A stretch of DNA of 64,000 bases from Vicinamibacterales bacterium (GTDB taxonomy: Bacteria; Acidobacteriota; Vicinamibacteria; Vicinamibacterales; UBA8438): positions 1-64,000 of the forward strand of contig CATQHX010000013.1 in NCBI GenBank assembly GCA_958296065.1, read 5' to 3'. Under the pieces are notes generated by a model that worked only from the letters and a program-made list of their open reading frames with translations, did no database searches and was not told the DNA's origin. The position numbers and the translations under genes were made by a program. Positions 31,856 through 40,078 of this stretch are shown piece after piece. How positions within the stretch are numbered: position 1 is the first letter of the stretch; the number at the start of each line of letters is the position of its first letter.

Positions 31856-32778
31856 AGTGGTGTGGGCTGCTGCGTCACGCCACCCTGATCGAGTGGCAGA
31901 AAGTCGTCCTCCACACGCGCCGCGTACAGGCCGTCCCAGAATGTCCGCACCGCGTCGAGCATCGTGACGCCGGCGGCGATGAACGCTTCGTCCTCGAACG
32001 ACGGCGAGTCGTAGCACGCCCGCAGCTCGTGCCAGACGTGGTCGCGGTGGTTCGCCTCGAGCCTGTCGTGCCACGCGAAGAAGGCAAGCGGCAGGGCGGG
32101 GACCTGCTCGGCCTTGACGCGCTCGAGCCCGGCGATGAGCTCCTTCCAGAAGCCGGCCGCGGCCCAGTTCTCGACGGCGAACGACGCCCCCATCGCCTCG
32201 TTGTAGTCGCCGCTGCCGTACAGCCGGAACAGCTCGTCGCAGAAGAACAGCGTGCTCGGGTTGCCATGGCGCCGCTTGCCCATGTCGCCGAAACGCAGGC
32301 CGACGGCGGCCCCGAAGCGCAGCAGCCACTCGAAGTGCGCCGCCCGAAAGCGGAACGTCCCGCCCTCGACGGTCCCCGTGGTCGCCACCAGGGCCGGGTC
32401 TCCCTCGCGGTCGGCGTCCACGGGCCGCGCGTCGGGACGGGCGCGCTCCGGATCGACGTGGATCCGATCGGCGTCGAGGGACCGGGGGCCGGGACGGGCC
32501 CGCTCCCGGTCGGCGTAGATGACGCCCAGCTCGTTCATCAGGATCTCCTTGCTCTCGCGTGCCGCCTCGAGCGTGTCGGCGTTGATCGCGCGATTGAGCG
32601 CGGCGAGCAGGAACTGGTTGGAGAACACCGAGAACTGGACGGTGAAGTGCCGAAGGTGATCCAACGGGACGCGGCCCTCGGCGAACCAGGCGGTGTAGGC
32701 GTTGTCGACCACGACCGGGTGGCGCATGAGCTTGCGGTCGACCGTGTCCTTGAACGCCTCGAAGTTCTGGCCGGTCAT
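31843..32778 (-). CDS. Heme-oxygenase-fold (iron-containing redox / TenA-like) protein in the tyrosine cluster
   Basis: The 311-residue protein has an all-helical heme-oxygenase-like fold: HFTVQFSVFSNQFLLAALNR, ARESKEILMNELGVIYADRE, FRAAHFEWLLRFGAAVG, then FAWHDRLEANHRDHVWHELR and FIAAGVTMLDAVRTFWDGLY. Glu and His residues in these helices (E..NE, H..W, H..D..) fit a di-iron oxygenase or pyrroloquinoline-type redox enzyme. Between residues about 90 and 125 lies a low-complexity insert with an approximate repeat (RARPGPRSLDAD / RARPDARPVDAD). Its start overlaps the hmgA stop as ATGA, so it is the fourth gene of the operon. Its step is unknown. Confidence 0.75.
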   Translation of the reverse strand: MTGQNFEAFKDTVDRKLMRHPVVVDNAYTAWFAEGRVPLDHLRHFTVQFSVFSNQFLLAALNRAINADTLEAARESKEILMNELGVIYADRERARPGPRSLDADRIHVDPERARPDARPVDADREGDPALVATTGTVEGGTFRFRAAHFEWLLRFGAAVGLRFGDMGKRRHGNPSTLFFCDELFRLYGSGDYNEAMGASFAVENWAAAGFWKELIAGLERVKAEQVPALPLAFFAWHDRLEANHRDHVWHELRACYDSPSFEDEAFIAAGVTMLDAVRTFWDGLYAARVEDDFLPLDQGGVTQQPTPLATR

Positions 32779-33968
32779 GGTCGTCCTCCCTCCATGCTGT
32801 GCAGCGCCACCGGGGACCAGCTTCCGGCGTAGCTTTCGTCCTCGAGCGCCGCGGCGTCGACCGTCAGCCGCAGGGGCCGGAACGTGTCGATCATCACGGC
32901 CAGCTCGTCGGTGCGCTCCGTGCCGATGGATCCTTCGTAGGCGCCGGGATGCGGGCCGTGCGGGATCCCGTTCGGGTGCACCGTGAAGGCGGCCGCCGCG
33001 ACTCCCCGGCGGGACATGAAGTTGCCGTCGACGTAGTAGATGACCTCGTCGGAGTCGACGTTCGAGTGGTTGTAGGGTGACGGAATCGCCAGCGGGTGGT
33101 AGTCGGCCAGCCGCGGAACGAAGGAGCAGACCACGAACCCCGGTCCCTCGAACGTCTGGTGCACGGGCGGCGGCTGATGCACGCGCCCGGTGATCGGCTC
33201 GAAGTCGTCGACGTTGAACGCGTACGGCCACAGGTGGCCGTCCCACCCGACGACGTCGAGCGGATGGTGGCCGTAGAAGTAGCGGGTCACCCGGCCGCGC
33301 GCCTTGACGCGGACCTCGAAGGTCCCCTGCTCGTCGTGCGTCTCGAGCACGTCCGGGGGCCGGATGTCCCGCTCGCCGTACGGCGCGCTCTCGACGAACT
33401 GGCCGTGGCGGTTGCGGTAACGGGCCGGCGGCTCCAGGTGCCCGCCGGCGGACTCGACGACGATCATCCGCTGGTCGCTGCCGCCGTTCGGGAGGATGCG
33501 CCAGAGCACGCCGGTCGGGATGACCAGGTAGTCATGGGGGCGGTAGCGCAGCGATCCGAACTGGCTCTCGAGCACGCCCTCGCCTTCGTGCACGAAGAAC
33601 AGCTCGTCGCCGTGCGCGTAGCGGTACCAGTAGTCCATCGGCTCCACCGGGCGCACGGCCGAGATTCGCAGATCCGCGTTGGCCATGAGTGCGACGCGTC
33701 CCCCGACGGCGTCTCCGGCGGGCTGCAATTCCGCCGTCGGCAGCAGCCGGTGCCGAAGCGCGCCCGGCGGCTCGTAGCGCGCCTCGTCCGCGCCGGCCGG
33801 GAGGATGCCTTCGATCGCGGTGGGCGGCCGGAGGTGATAGAGCAGCGACTGGACGCCCGCGAAGCCCTGGATGCCCATGACCTCCTCGTGGTACAGCGAC
33901 CCGTCGGGCTGGCGGAACTGGGTGTGGCGTTTGTGGGGCACCTCGCCCCGCCTGACGTAGTAGCTCAT
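32775..33968 (-). CDS. hmgA: Homogentisate 1,2-dioxygenase
   Basis: The 397-residue cupin-fold iron dioxygenase opens homogentisate to maleylacetoacetate. It has MSYYVRRGEVPHKRHTQFR, the jelly-roll block DELFFVHEGEGVLESQFG, HQTFEGPGFVVCSFVPRLAD and the iron site: His in IPSPYNHSNVDSDEVIYYVD with its Glu in DE(V), and the late His in NGIPHGPHPGAYEG. Length is a little under human HGD, as usual for bacterial HmgA of this type. It overlaps the hpd stop and the next gene's start by 4 bases each, consistent with translational coupling. Confidence 0.95.
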   Translation of the reverse strand: MSYYVRRGEVPHKRHTQFRQPDGSLYHEEVMGIQGFAGVQSLLYHLRPPTAIEGILPAGADEARYEPPGALRHRLLPTAELQPAGDAVGGRVALMANADLRISAVRPVEPMDYWYRYAHGDELFFVHEGEGVLESQFGSLRYRPHDYLVIPTGVLWRILPNGGSDQRMIVVESAGGHLEPPARYRNRHGQFVESAPYGERDIRPPDVLETHDEQGTFEVRVKARGRVTRYFYGHHPLDVVGWDGHLWPYAFNVDDFEPITGRVHQPPPVHQTFEGPGFVVCSFVPRLADYHPLAIPSPYNHSNVDSDEVIYYVDGNFMSRRGVAAAAFTVHPNGIPHGPHPGAYEGSIGTERTDELAVMIDTFRPLRLTVDAAALEDESYAGSWSPVALHSMEGGRP

Positions 33969-35074
33969 GACGCCGCCTCGACGAGGTTGCCGCGACGCGC
34001 CTGCTCGCGCTCGATCGCTTCGAAGAGCGACTTGAAGTTCCCCTGGCCGAAGCCGTTGGATCCGCGGCGCTCGATCACCTCGAAGAACATCGTCGGCCGG
34101 TCCTGAACGGGCTCGGTGAAGATCTGCAGCAGGTACCCGTCCTCGTCGCGGTCGGCCAGGATGCCGAGGCGGGCGAGCACGCCGGCGTACGGGCCGATCG
34201 CCGGGACGCGCTCCGGCAGGTCGTCGTAGTACGCGGCGGGCACGGAGAGAAACGTCATGCCCCGCGCCCGCATGCGCGATATGGTCTCCACGATGTCGTC
34301 GGTGGCGAATGCTATGTGCTGCACGCCCGGGCCGCCGAAGTAGTCGAGGTACTCGGCGACCTGCGACTTGCGCCGGCCCGTCGCCGGCTCGTTGATCGGG
34401 AACTTGATGCGGCCGGCGCCGTCCTGCATGACCTTCGACATCAGCGCCGAGTACTCGGTGGAGATCGCCTCGTCGTCGAAGTGCAGCAACTCGGTGAACC
34501 CCATCGTCTCCGCGAAGAACTGCACCCACCGATCCATCTGCCCGAGCTCGACGTTGGCGACCACGTGATCGATGGCGGTGAGTCCGACGTCGGCGCCGGG
34601 CGGCTCGGGACCGAGGCGCGGCTCGAACCCCGGGGCGAACACGCCCGCGTAGCCCCGCCGTTCCACGAACCGGATCACCGTGTCGCCGTAGGCGCTGATG
34701 GCCGCCGATCGGAAGCAGCCGTACCCGTCGCGATCCTCCACCGGCTCGGACGCGGCGACAGCGCCGTGCCGCTGTGCCTCGGCGAAGGCGCGGGCGGCGT
34801 CGGGTACCTCCAGCGCGACCACCGCCACGCCGTCGCCGTGCGCGTGGGCGAATCGTGCGGCCGCGTTGCCGGGCGCGAGGCCGCTCGTAAGGACGAACCG
34901 GATCGCGCCGCATTCCAGGACGTACGACGTCGTCTCGCGGCAGCCGGTCTCGAGGCCGCGGTAGGCCGTGATGCGGAAGCCGAACGCGTGCTGGTAGAAG
35001 GCGGCCGCCTGTCGCGCGTTGCCGATGTAGAACTCGATGTGATCGATGCGCCGGATGGGAAAACGATCAGCCAT
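33965..35074 (-). CDS. hpd: 4-Hydroxyphenylpyruvate dioxygenase
   Basis: The 369-residue two-domain VOC enzyme converts 4-hydroxyphenylpyruvate to homogentisate. The first domain has IDHIEFYIGNARQAAAFYQH. In the catalytic second domain the iron ligands appear in LTAIDHVVANV (His), GVQHIAFATDD (His) and FEVIERRGSNGFGQGNFKSL (Glu). The C-terminal GFG.GNFK.LF motif is diagnostic for HPPD. The ATG giving MADRFPIRR was chosen; it overlaps the aminotransferase stop by 8 bases. Confidence 0.96.
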   Translation of the reverse strand: MADRFPIRRIDHIEFYIGNARQAAAFYQHAFGFRITAYRGLETGCRETTSYVLECGAIRFVLTSGLAPGNAAARFAHAHGDGVAVVALEVPDAARAFAEAQRHGAVAASEPVEDRDGYGCFRSAAISAYGDTVIRFVERRGYAGVFAPGFEPRLGPEPPGADVGLTAIDHVVANVELGQMDRWVQFFAETMGFTELLHFDDEAISTEYSALMSKVMQDGAGRIKFPINEPATGRRKSQVAEYLDYFGGPGVQHIAFATDDIVETISRMRARGMTFLSVPAAYYDDLPERVPAIGPYAGVLARLGILADRDEDGYLLQIFTEPVQDRPTMFFEVIERRGSNGFGQGNFKSLFEAIEREQARRGNLVEAAS

Positions 35075-36287
35075 TCGCCAATCTCCGTTCGAGAAGTCGT
35101 CCGAGGCGTTCGACGGCGGTGCGAATCTCGTCCGGGGCGCAGCTCGCGAAACTGAGCCGCAGGTGGTGCGCCGGCAGCCCCGGAGTGGCTGCGAAAGCGG
35201 ATCCCGGCACGACGGCCACACCGGCCTCGGCGAGGGCTTCTTCGCACACGCGATCGCAATCGAGCTGCCGCGGCAGCTTCACCCACACGAAGAAGCCGCC
35301 CGGCGGATGGGTCCACCGGGTGCTCGCGGGAAAGTGGTCGCCGAGAGCCGCCAGCATGGCGTCCCGCCGACCCCTGTAGCCGGCGCGGATGCGATCGAGG
35401 TGGTCCCCGTATCCCCGTTGCAGCAGGCGAGCCACGGCGCGTTGCGTGAGCGCCGAGCACTCCAGGTCGGCCGCCTCCTTCAGGATGCCGGCCTCCCGAA
35501 CGAGGCGTGGCGGCAACACGAGCCAACCGAGGCGCAGCGCCGGGGCGATGATCTTCGAGAAGGTCCCCACGTGGATCACCCACTCGGCCTCGAGTGCGCG
35601 CAGGGCGGGCAGCGTGTCCCGGTCGTAGTGCAGAAGCCCGTAGGAGTCGTCCTCCACAACCGGGACGCCGAAACGTCGCGCAAGCGCCACGAGGCGCGTG
35701 CGTTGCTCGCGGCCGAGGCGTACCCCGCAGGGGTTGTGGGTGTCGGCGATCGCGTAGATGAACGCGGGCCGCGCCCCCCTGGCCAGCAGCTCGGACACCG
35801 CGTCGACGTCCATGCCGGTGTCGAGGTCGGTGCGGACCGTCAGAATGGTGGGCCGATGGGGCAGGACCGCCTGCCGCAGGCCGGTGTACACGTGCTCTTC
35901 CATGAGCACCTGGCCGCCCGGCGCCATCAGCAACTGTGCCGCGAGGCTCAGCGCCTGCTGTGCTCCCGACGTCAGCAGTACCTGCCGCGGCTCGCACCCG
36001 ACGCCCCGCTCGCGCATCAGCTCGACGATGTGCTCCCTGAGCGCCTCGTACGGCTGGCCGTACTGCAGGGCGTCGTCGTCGCCGGCCAACACGTCCCGCA
36101 GTGCCGCGGCGTAAGCGCGGCGCGGTATCAGCTCCGGAGCAGGGAGACCCCCGGCGAGCGACAGGAGCCCGGGTCGCGACGGAAGAAGCGCAAGCTCGCG
36201 CAGGCGCGAGCGAATCCATCCGGACCGCGATGCGACGGCGTCCCGCGTGTCCCCCGGACGTTCGAGTGTGACGGTGGCCATGTACAT
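35067..36287 (-). CDS. PLP-dependent aminotransferase (probably aromatic/tyrosine aminotransferase)
   Basis: The 406-residue class I/II aminotransferase is of the MocR/2-aminoadipate-like branch. It has LSLAGGLPAPELIP, LQYGQPYEALREHI, LLTSGAQQALSLAAQLL, the PLP ring Asp region VVEDDSYGLL and the Schiff-base lysine in HVGTFSKIIAPALRLGWLV. It heads the tyrosine operon and overlaps hpd, so tyrosine to 4-hydroxyphenylpyruvate is the natural assignment (context). The family alone would also allow kynurenine or aminoadipate. A promoter candidate lies just before the ATG. Confidence 0.85.
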   Translation of the reverse strand: MYMATVTLERPGDTRDAVASRSGWIRSRLRELALLPSRPGLLSLAGGLPAPELIPRRAYAAALRDVLAGDDDALQYGQPYEALREHIVELMRERGVGCEPRQVLLTSGAQQALSLAAQLLMAPGGQVLMEEHVYTGLRQAVLPHRPTILTVRTDLDTGMDVDAVSELLARGARPAFIYAIADTHNPCGVRLGREQRTRLVALARRFGVPVVEDDSYGLLHYDRDTLPALRALEAEWVIHVGTFSKIIAPALRLGWLVLPPRLVREAGILKEAADLECSALTQRAVARLLQRGYGDHLDRIRAGYRGRRDAMLAALGDHFPASTRWTHPPGGFFVWVKLPRQLDCDRVCEEALAEAGVAVVPGSAFAATPGLPAHHLRLSFASCAPDEIRTAVERLGRLLERRLANG

Positions 36288-36290
36288 ACG

Positions 36291-36321
36291 ACAATAGCAC
36301 TCTAAGCCACGTATGCGTCAA
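36291..36321 (-). promoter_or_regulatory. Candidate promoter of the tyrosine catabolic operon
   Basis: On the minus strand TTGACG (complement of 36316-36321) is followed 19 bases later by TATTGT (complement of 36291-36296), or 18 bases later by CTATTG. It lies in an AT-rich divergent region between the aminotransferase gene and the Lrp gene. Confidence 0.5.
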
Positions 36322-36366
36322 TAGATGTTCTTGAATGGCGCGAATGTGCGTGGTTTATGAACAAAT

Positions 36367-36375
36367 ATTGACAAT
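36367..36375. promoter_or_regulatory. Possible Lrp-type operator half
   Basis: ATTGACAAT is a perfect small palindrome (ATTG-A-CAAT) 19 bases before the lrp ATG in an AT-rich patch. Position next to an Lrp/AsnC gene is suggestive of autoregulation. A single short palindrome is weak evidence. Confidence 0.3.
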
Positions 36376-36393
36376 TAAGCTAAAATACAGGCA

Positions 36394-36972
36394 ATGGACG
36401 ATTCGACGACCGGCGGCACGGCATCGACGAAGAAGCAACGGGCGCCACGGGCGCGCGCCGGCGAATGGCCTCCACGGCTCGACGATCTCGATCGCCGATT
36501 GCTCGCGTTGCTGCAACAGGATGGAAGGGCGACGAGTGTGGAGCTGGCGCGACGGCTCGACCTGTCGCCGCCCGGTCTCCAGCGGCGGCTGCGGCGGCTG
36601 GAGGCGGCGGGCGTCATTCGTGGATACACGACGCTGGTAAACCGCGAGGCGGTAGGTCTGGATCTGCTGTGCTTCGTCGAGGTAAAGCTCGCGCACCATC
36701 GCCCGGAATGTGTCGCGCGTTTTCGCGACGAGGTGCAGTCGATACCCGAGGTGCTGGAGTGCCACTACCTGACGGGCGAGTCCGACTACCTGATCAAGAT
36801 CGTCGTGCCGAATCACAAGGCGCTGGAGACGGTGCTCTTCGAGGGCCTGATGTGTATCGACGGGGTCGACCGGATTCACACGAGCATCGTGGTGAACGAG
36901 GTGAAGCTGTCGACCGTCCTCCCGCTGAAGGCGGCGTCCCGCCCGCAGTCGAGAGCGAGAGGTGGGCCGTGA
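36394..36972 (+). CDS. Lrp/AsnC family transcriptional regulator
   Basis: The 192-residue protein has a Lys/Arg-rich N-terminal arm of 27 residues and an AsnC helix-turn-helix (LDDLDRRLLALLQQDGRATS, VELARRLDLSPPGLQRRLRR). A RAM ligand domain follows (VLECHYLTGESDYLIKIVVP, then IDGVDRIHTSIVVNEVK). It is divergent from the aminotransferase-hpd-hmgA operon and its stop overlaps fahA (GTGA), so it probably controls tyrosine degradation in response to an aromatic amino acid or intermediate (inference). Confidence 0.93.
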   Translation: MDDSTTGGTASTKKQRAPRARAGEWPPRLDDLDRRLLALLQQDGRATSVELARRLDLSPPGLQRRLRRLEAAGVIRGYTTLVNREAVGLDLLCFVEVKLAHHRPECVARFRDEVQSIPEVLECHYLTGESDYLIKIVVPNHKALETVLFEGLMCIDGVDRIHTSIVVNEVKLSTVLPLKAASRPQSRARGGP

Positions 36973-38309
36973 GCGTCGAGTCGCCGGCGCACCCGCTCGA
37001 CGATACCCACGATCCCGCGCTGCGAAGCTGGGTCGCCAGCGCGAACTACCCTGGCGCCGACTTTCCGATTCAGAACCTCCCGCTGGGCGTTCTTCGGGGT
37101 GGCCCCCCGGGGGCGCCGCGCCTCGGCGTCGCCATCGGCGACCGCGTGCTGGATCTCCGGCGTTGCCGGGAGATGCGTCTTCTCGACGGGCTTCCGCCAG
37201 CGGTAATCGCCGCCGCCGCCGAGGAGACCTCCCTCAACACCCTGCTGGCCCTGGGACCGAATGCGCTGCGCAGCCTGCGGCGCGCGGTGAGCACGATCCT
37301 GCGCGCCGACGGAGCGCGCGCGGAGCCGGCCGCCCTGGTGCCGATGTCCGACGCAGAGCTTCTACTGCCGGTCGACGTCGGCGACTACACCGATTTCTAC
37401 GCGTCCATCGTCCATGCGAGGAACGTCGGCCGGCTGTTTCGTCCCGACGACCCGCTGCCGCGGAACTACCGGCACGTGCCGCTGGCCTATCACGGCCGGA
37501 GCTCGTCGCTGGTCGTCAGTGGCACGCCGGTGACGCGGCCCCGTGGCCAGTGGATCCTCCACGCCGGCCAGGGGCCATCGTTCGAGCCGACGCGGCAGCT
37601 CGACTACGAAATGGAGCTGGGAGTCTACGTGGGCCCGGGTAATGCGCCGGGCCTCCCGATCCGGATCGACGACGCCGAGCGTCACCTGGGCGGGCTCAGT
37701 CTGGTGAACGACTGGTCGTCCCGCGATCTTCAGGCCTGGGAAGCGCAGCCGCTGGGACCCTTCCTGTCGAAGAGCTTTGCGACGAGCGTCTCGCCCTGGG
37801 TGGTGACGCTCGATGCCCTGGCCCCGTACCGTTGCCGGTCTGCCAGGCCCGCTGCCGACCCACCTCCGCTCTCGCATCTCGCAGCGGCGCGAAACGACGC
37901 ACGCGGTGGTGTCGACGTGACGGTGGAAGCCTGGCTGCAAAGCGCCGAGATGCGCCGCCGGGGTCTCGACCCGGTGCGCGTGAGCAGCGCCGAGTTCGGG
38001 GGCATGTACTGGACAATCGCGCAGATGGTCACCCATCACGCAAGCAACGGGTGCCCGCTGCGGCCCGGCGACCTGCTGGCCAGCGGCACGATCTCGGGCG
38101 CCGGGGAAGAGTCGGCGGGATGCCTGCTGGAACGAACCGCGCGCGATGCGGGAATGCTGACCCTGCCTACCGGCGAGCAGCGCGGGTTCCTGGCCGACGG
38201 CGATGAGGTCGCCCTGCGCGCGTACTGCAGACGCGACGGCTTTACCCCCATCGGGTTCGGGAGGTGCGTGACCAGGGTACTGCCCGCCGCGACCGCGGTT
38301 CAGGTGTGA
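36969..38309 (+). CDS. fahA: Fumarylacetoacetase
   Basis: The 446-residue protein performs the final step of tyrosine degradation, splitting fumarylacetoacetate into fumarate and acetoacetate. It has an N-terminal SH3-like domain and the catalytic FAH fold: VGDYTDFYASIVHARNVGRL (metal Asp), YHGRSSSLVVSGTPV, LDYEMELGVYVGPGN (metal Glu) and LVNDWSSRDLQAWEAQPLGP (metal Asp). Start is GTG, overlapping the lrp stop by 4 bases. Its length and order of motifs match FahA well. No maleylacetoacetate isomerase gene is adjacent. Confidence 0.95.
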   Translation: MSVESPAHPLDDTHDPALRSWVASANYPGADFPIQNLPLGVLRGGPPGAPRLGVAIGDRVLDLRRCREMRLLDGLPPAVIAAAAEETSLNTLLALGPNALRSLRRAVSTILRADGARAEPAALVPMSDAELLLPVDVGDYTDFYASIVHARNVGRLFRPDDPLPRNYRHVPLAYHGRSSSLVVSGTPVTRPRGQWILHAGQGPSFEPTRQLDYEMELGVYVGPGNAPGLPIRIDDAERHLGGLSLVNDWSSRDLQAWEAQPLGPFLSKSFATSVSPWVVTLDALAPYRCRSARPAADPPPLSHLAAARNDARGGVDVTVEAWLQSAEMRRRGLDPVRVSSAEFGGMYWTIAQMVTHHASNGCPLRPGDLLASGTISGAGEESAGCLLERTARDAGMLTLPTGEQRGFLADGDEVALRAYCRRDGFTPIGFGRCVTRVLPAATAVQV

Positions 38310-38342
38310 ATTGCGGTTCGCTCATGCGGGCCCTGCGCGCGA

Positions 38343-39029
38343 TCACGCGTCTGTCTGGAGGTGGCGCCGCGAGTACACGATGACATGCAGCGCCTTGACC
38401 TCCTTGCGCCTCACGAATCGCGGCTTGCAGGTCGGGTTGTACGCCTGCATCAGGTAGCGTCCACGTACAGGTCGCACTACCCGGACGATGCGTTCGCCGG
38501 ATGCGAGTTCCACGTAGGCTTCGTCGCCGTCCCGCAACTCGCAGCTCGGCGACAGGATCGCAATCATGTTCGGCCGGTATGCCGGACGCATCGAGTCGGT
38601 CCCGATCCGGATCCCGTAGGCGTTGGGATCGAGAAGGTCCCAAGGCCGGGGCAGCCACCCCAGAACATGCTCGTCGTGCGCTTGATCGTCCGCCGTAACG
38701 CCCACCGGATCCGGATCGCCCTCGGGAACCACGGGGATGTCAGGTAGCCTTCGGTTCCGGGAATCGTCGCGCGTACCTGCCGCGGCATCGGCCAGCCTGG
38801 CTTCGCGGACCCGGTCGTAGTCCGGATCGACTCCCATCAGCAACTGGTCCACGGAGCAGCGAAAGGCCTTGGCGAGCTTGATCAAGGTCGAGACCTCGAG
38901 AACGGAATAGCGGTCGTTCTCCCAGTCCGACACTTGGGGCTGCGGGATGCCGAGGCTCTCGGCCAGGCCCTTCTGCGTCTGGAGCCCCGCCTTCAACCGC
39001 AACCGCTTGATGTTCTTTCCCAACGACAC
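38343..39029 (-). CDS. XRE-type regulator with an S24 (LexA-like) C-terminal domain
   Basis: The 228-residue protein has an N-terminal HTH (IKRLRLKAGLQTQKGLAESL, GIPQPQVSDWENDRYSVLEV) and an S24-like domain (GIRIGTDSMRPAYRPNMIAI, RDGDEAYVELASGERIVRVV). The nucleophile serine is kept in the DSM motif, but the usual catalytic lysine in (V)(V/I)K.. reads R (GERIVRVV). No Ala-Gly cleavage site is visible between the domains. It may therefore be a non-cleaving phage-type repressor. Start GTG with its own divergent promoter region opposite a hypothetical gene. Confidence 0.85.
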   Translation of the reverse strand: MSLGKNIKRLRLKAGLQTQKGLAESLGIPQPQVSDWENDRYSVLEVSTLIKLAKAFRCSVDQLLMGVDPDYDRVREARLADAAAGTRDDSRNRRLPDIPVVPEGDPDPVGVTADDQAHDEHVLGWLPRPWDLLDPNAYGIRIGTDSMRPAYRPNMIAILSPSCELRDGDEAYVELASGERIVRVVRPVRGRYLMQAYNPTCKPRFVRRKEVKALHVIVYSRRHLQTDA

Positions 39030-39149
39030 AACTCCAGACTACAACGGTTCGGGTAGCCGCTGGCAGGGCGGCCGACCTCTGGCGCCGGCACCGGCTGTCG
39101 AGGCGGGCCGGCAAGACCGACAAGAACGGAGGGGGGACCGGAACCGGAG

Positions 39150-39923
39150 ATGCACTACATCAGAACCGGGAGCGCGGGAGCGGAGGGGAACCTGGGCAAT
39201 GCGTTGAGGAGAATCAGGAGAAGACTCGCGGGAAAACGCTGGGAGATGGACGGCAGCGGTCGACTCCGTTGCGAGATACTCCCGCCCGCCGCGGGCTACC
39301 CGCGCCGGGTGTGCTGCCCGCTGGGCATGCTGGCAGCCGACGCCTCGCACGCGCGGCAGGACCGAATCCTGCGTGACCGCGCGAACGCGGAATGGAGGGC
39401 GATCGTAGAGACCTACGTGGAAATGGAGCTGCGCACCCACGCCGATGCACTCCGGCAACAGCCGGCTCGATCGCACCGCAAGGAATACGCGGAACGGAAC
39501 CTCGTACGCCTCGGCATCGGCCTGGCGGTAACCACGATGCCGTCGAATCAGGCATCCGAGAGCATCCTGGCAATGGCGCCGGCGACCGTACGGCTGCTCA
39601 GCGAGGCGGCCGATCATCCCGACACCCATGCCGGGATCCTGCTGACCCGGGCCTTGAGAGCAGAGAGCAACACGCTGGCGGAGGACTTTCGGACCCACTT
39701 CCGACAGTCGGTGGACAATGCCGCGCTGGCCTCCCGGGCGGCCGGCGCAGCCAGACAGCATCGCTTGCGAAGCGCGAATGTCGACGACCACGACGCGAAC
39801 GAGCGTAGAGCGATCGGCCGCGGCTTCCCAGGCGGCCGCGGTCTCCCGGCCGCCGCGATCAGCTTCGGAGCCGGCCTCTGGAGCATGGTCCGCGCGAATC
39901 CACAGAAGACGCAAGGAGTTTAG
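39150..39923 (+). CDS. Hypothetical protein divergent from the XRE/S24 regulator
   Basis: The 257-residue frame has even codon use and a plausible composition but no recognised domain. Segments include RRIRRRLAGKRWEMDGSGRL, a conserved-looking CEILPPAAGYPRRVCCPLGM and a helical AEWRAIVETYVEMELRTHAD. The opposite strand is also open here, which lowers confidence. As a divergent partner of a phage-type repressor it could be an accessory or phage gene. Nothing supports a function. Confidence 0.45.
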   Translation: MHYIRTGSAGAEGNLGNALRRIRRRLAGKRWEMDGSGRLRCEILPPAAGYPRRVCCPLGMLAADASHARQDRILRDRANAEWRAIVETYVEMELRTHADALRQQPARSHRKEYAERNLVRLGIGLAVTTMPSNQASESILAMAPATVRLLSEAADHPDTHAGILLTRALRAESNTLAEDFRTHFRQSVDNAALASRAAGAARQHRLRSANVDDHDANERRAIGRGFPGGRGLPAAAISFGAGLWSMVRANPQKTQGV

Positions 39924-40078
39924 GAACCGTGCATGGACTCCTTGGACCGCGCGAATGCCGCCGCGCCGGAGGCCCCTATAATGCCGGTCACGGACTTGGA
40001 TCCGCGCAGCGAGGTCTCCGCAATGGGCGGTTCCGCGGCGACTCCGGGCCGCGGCTCCGGTGCCCCGGGAGGTTGGCA

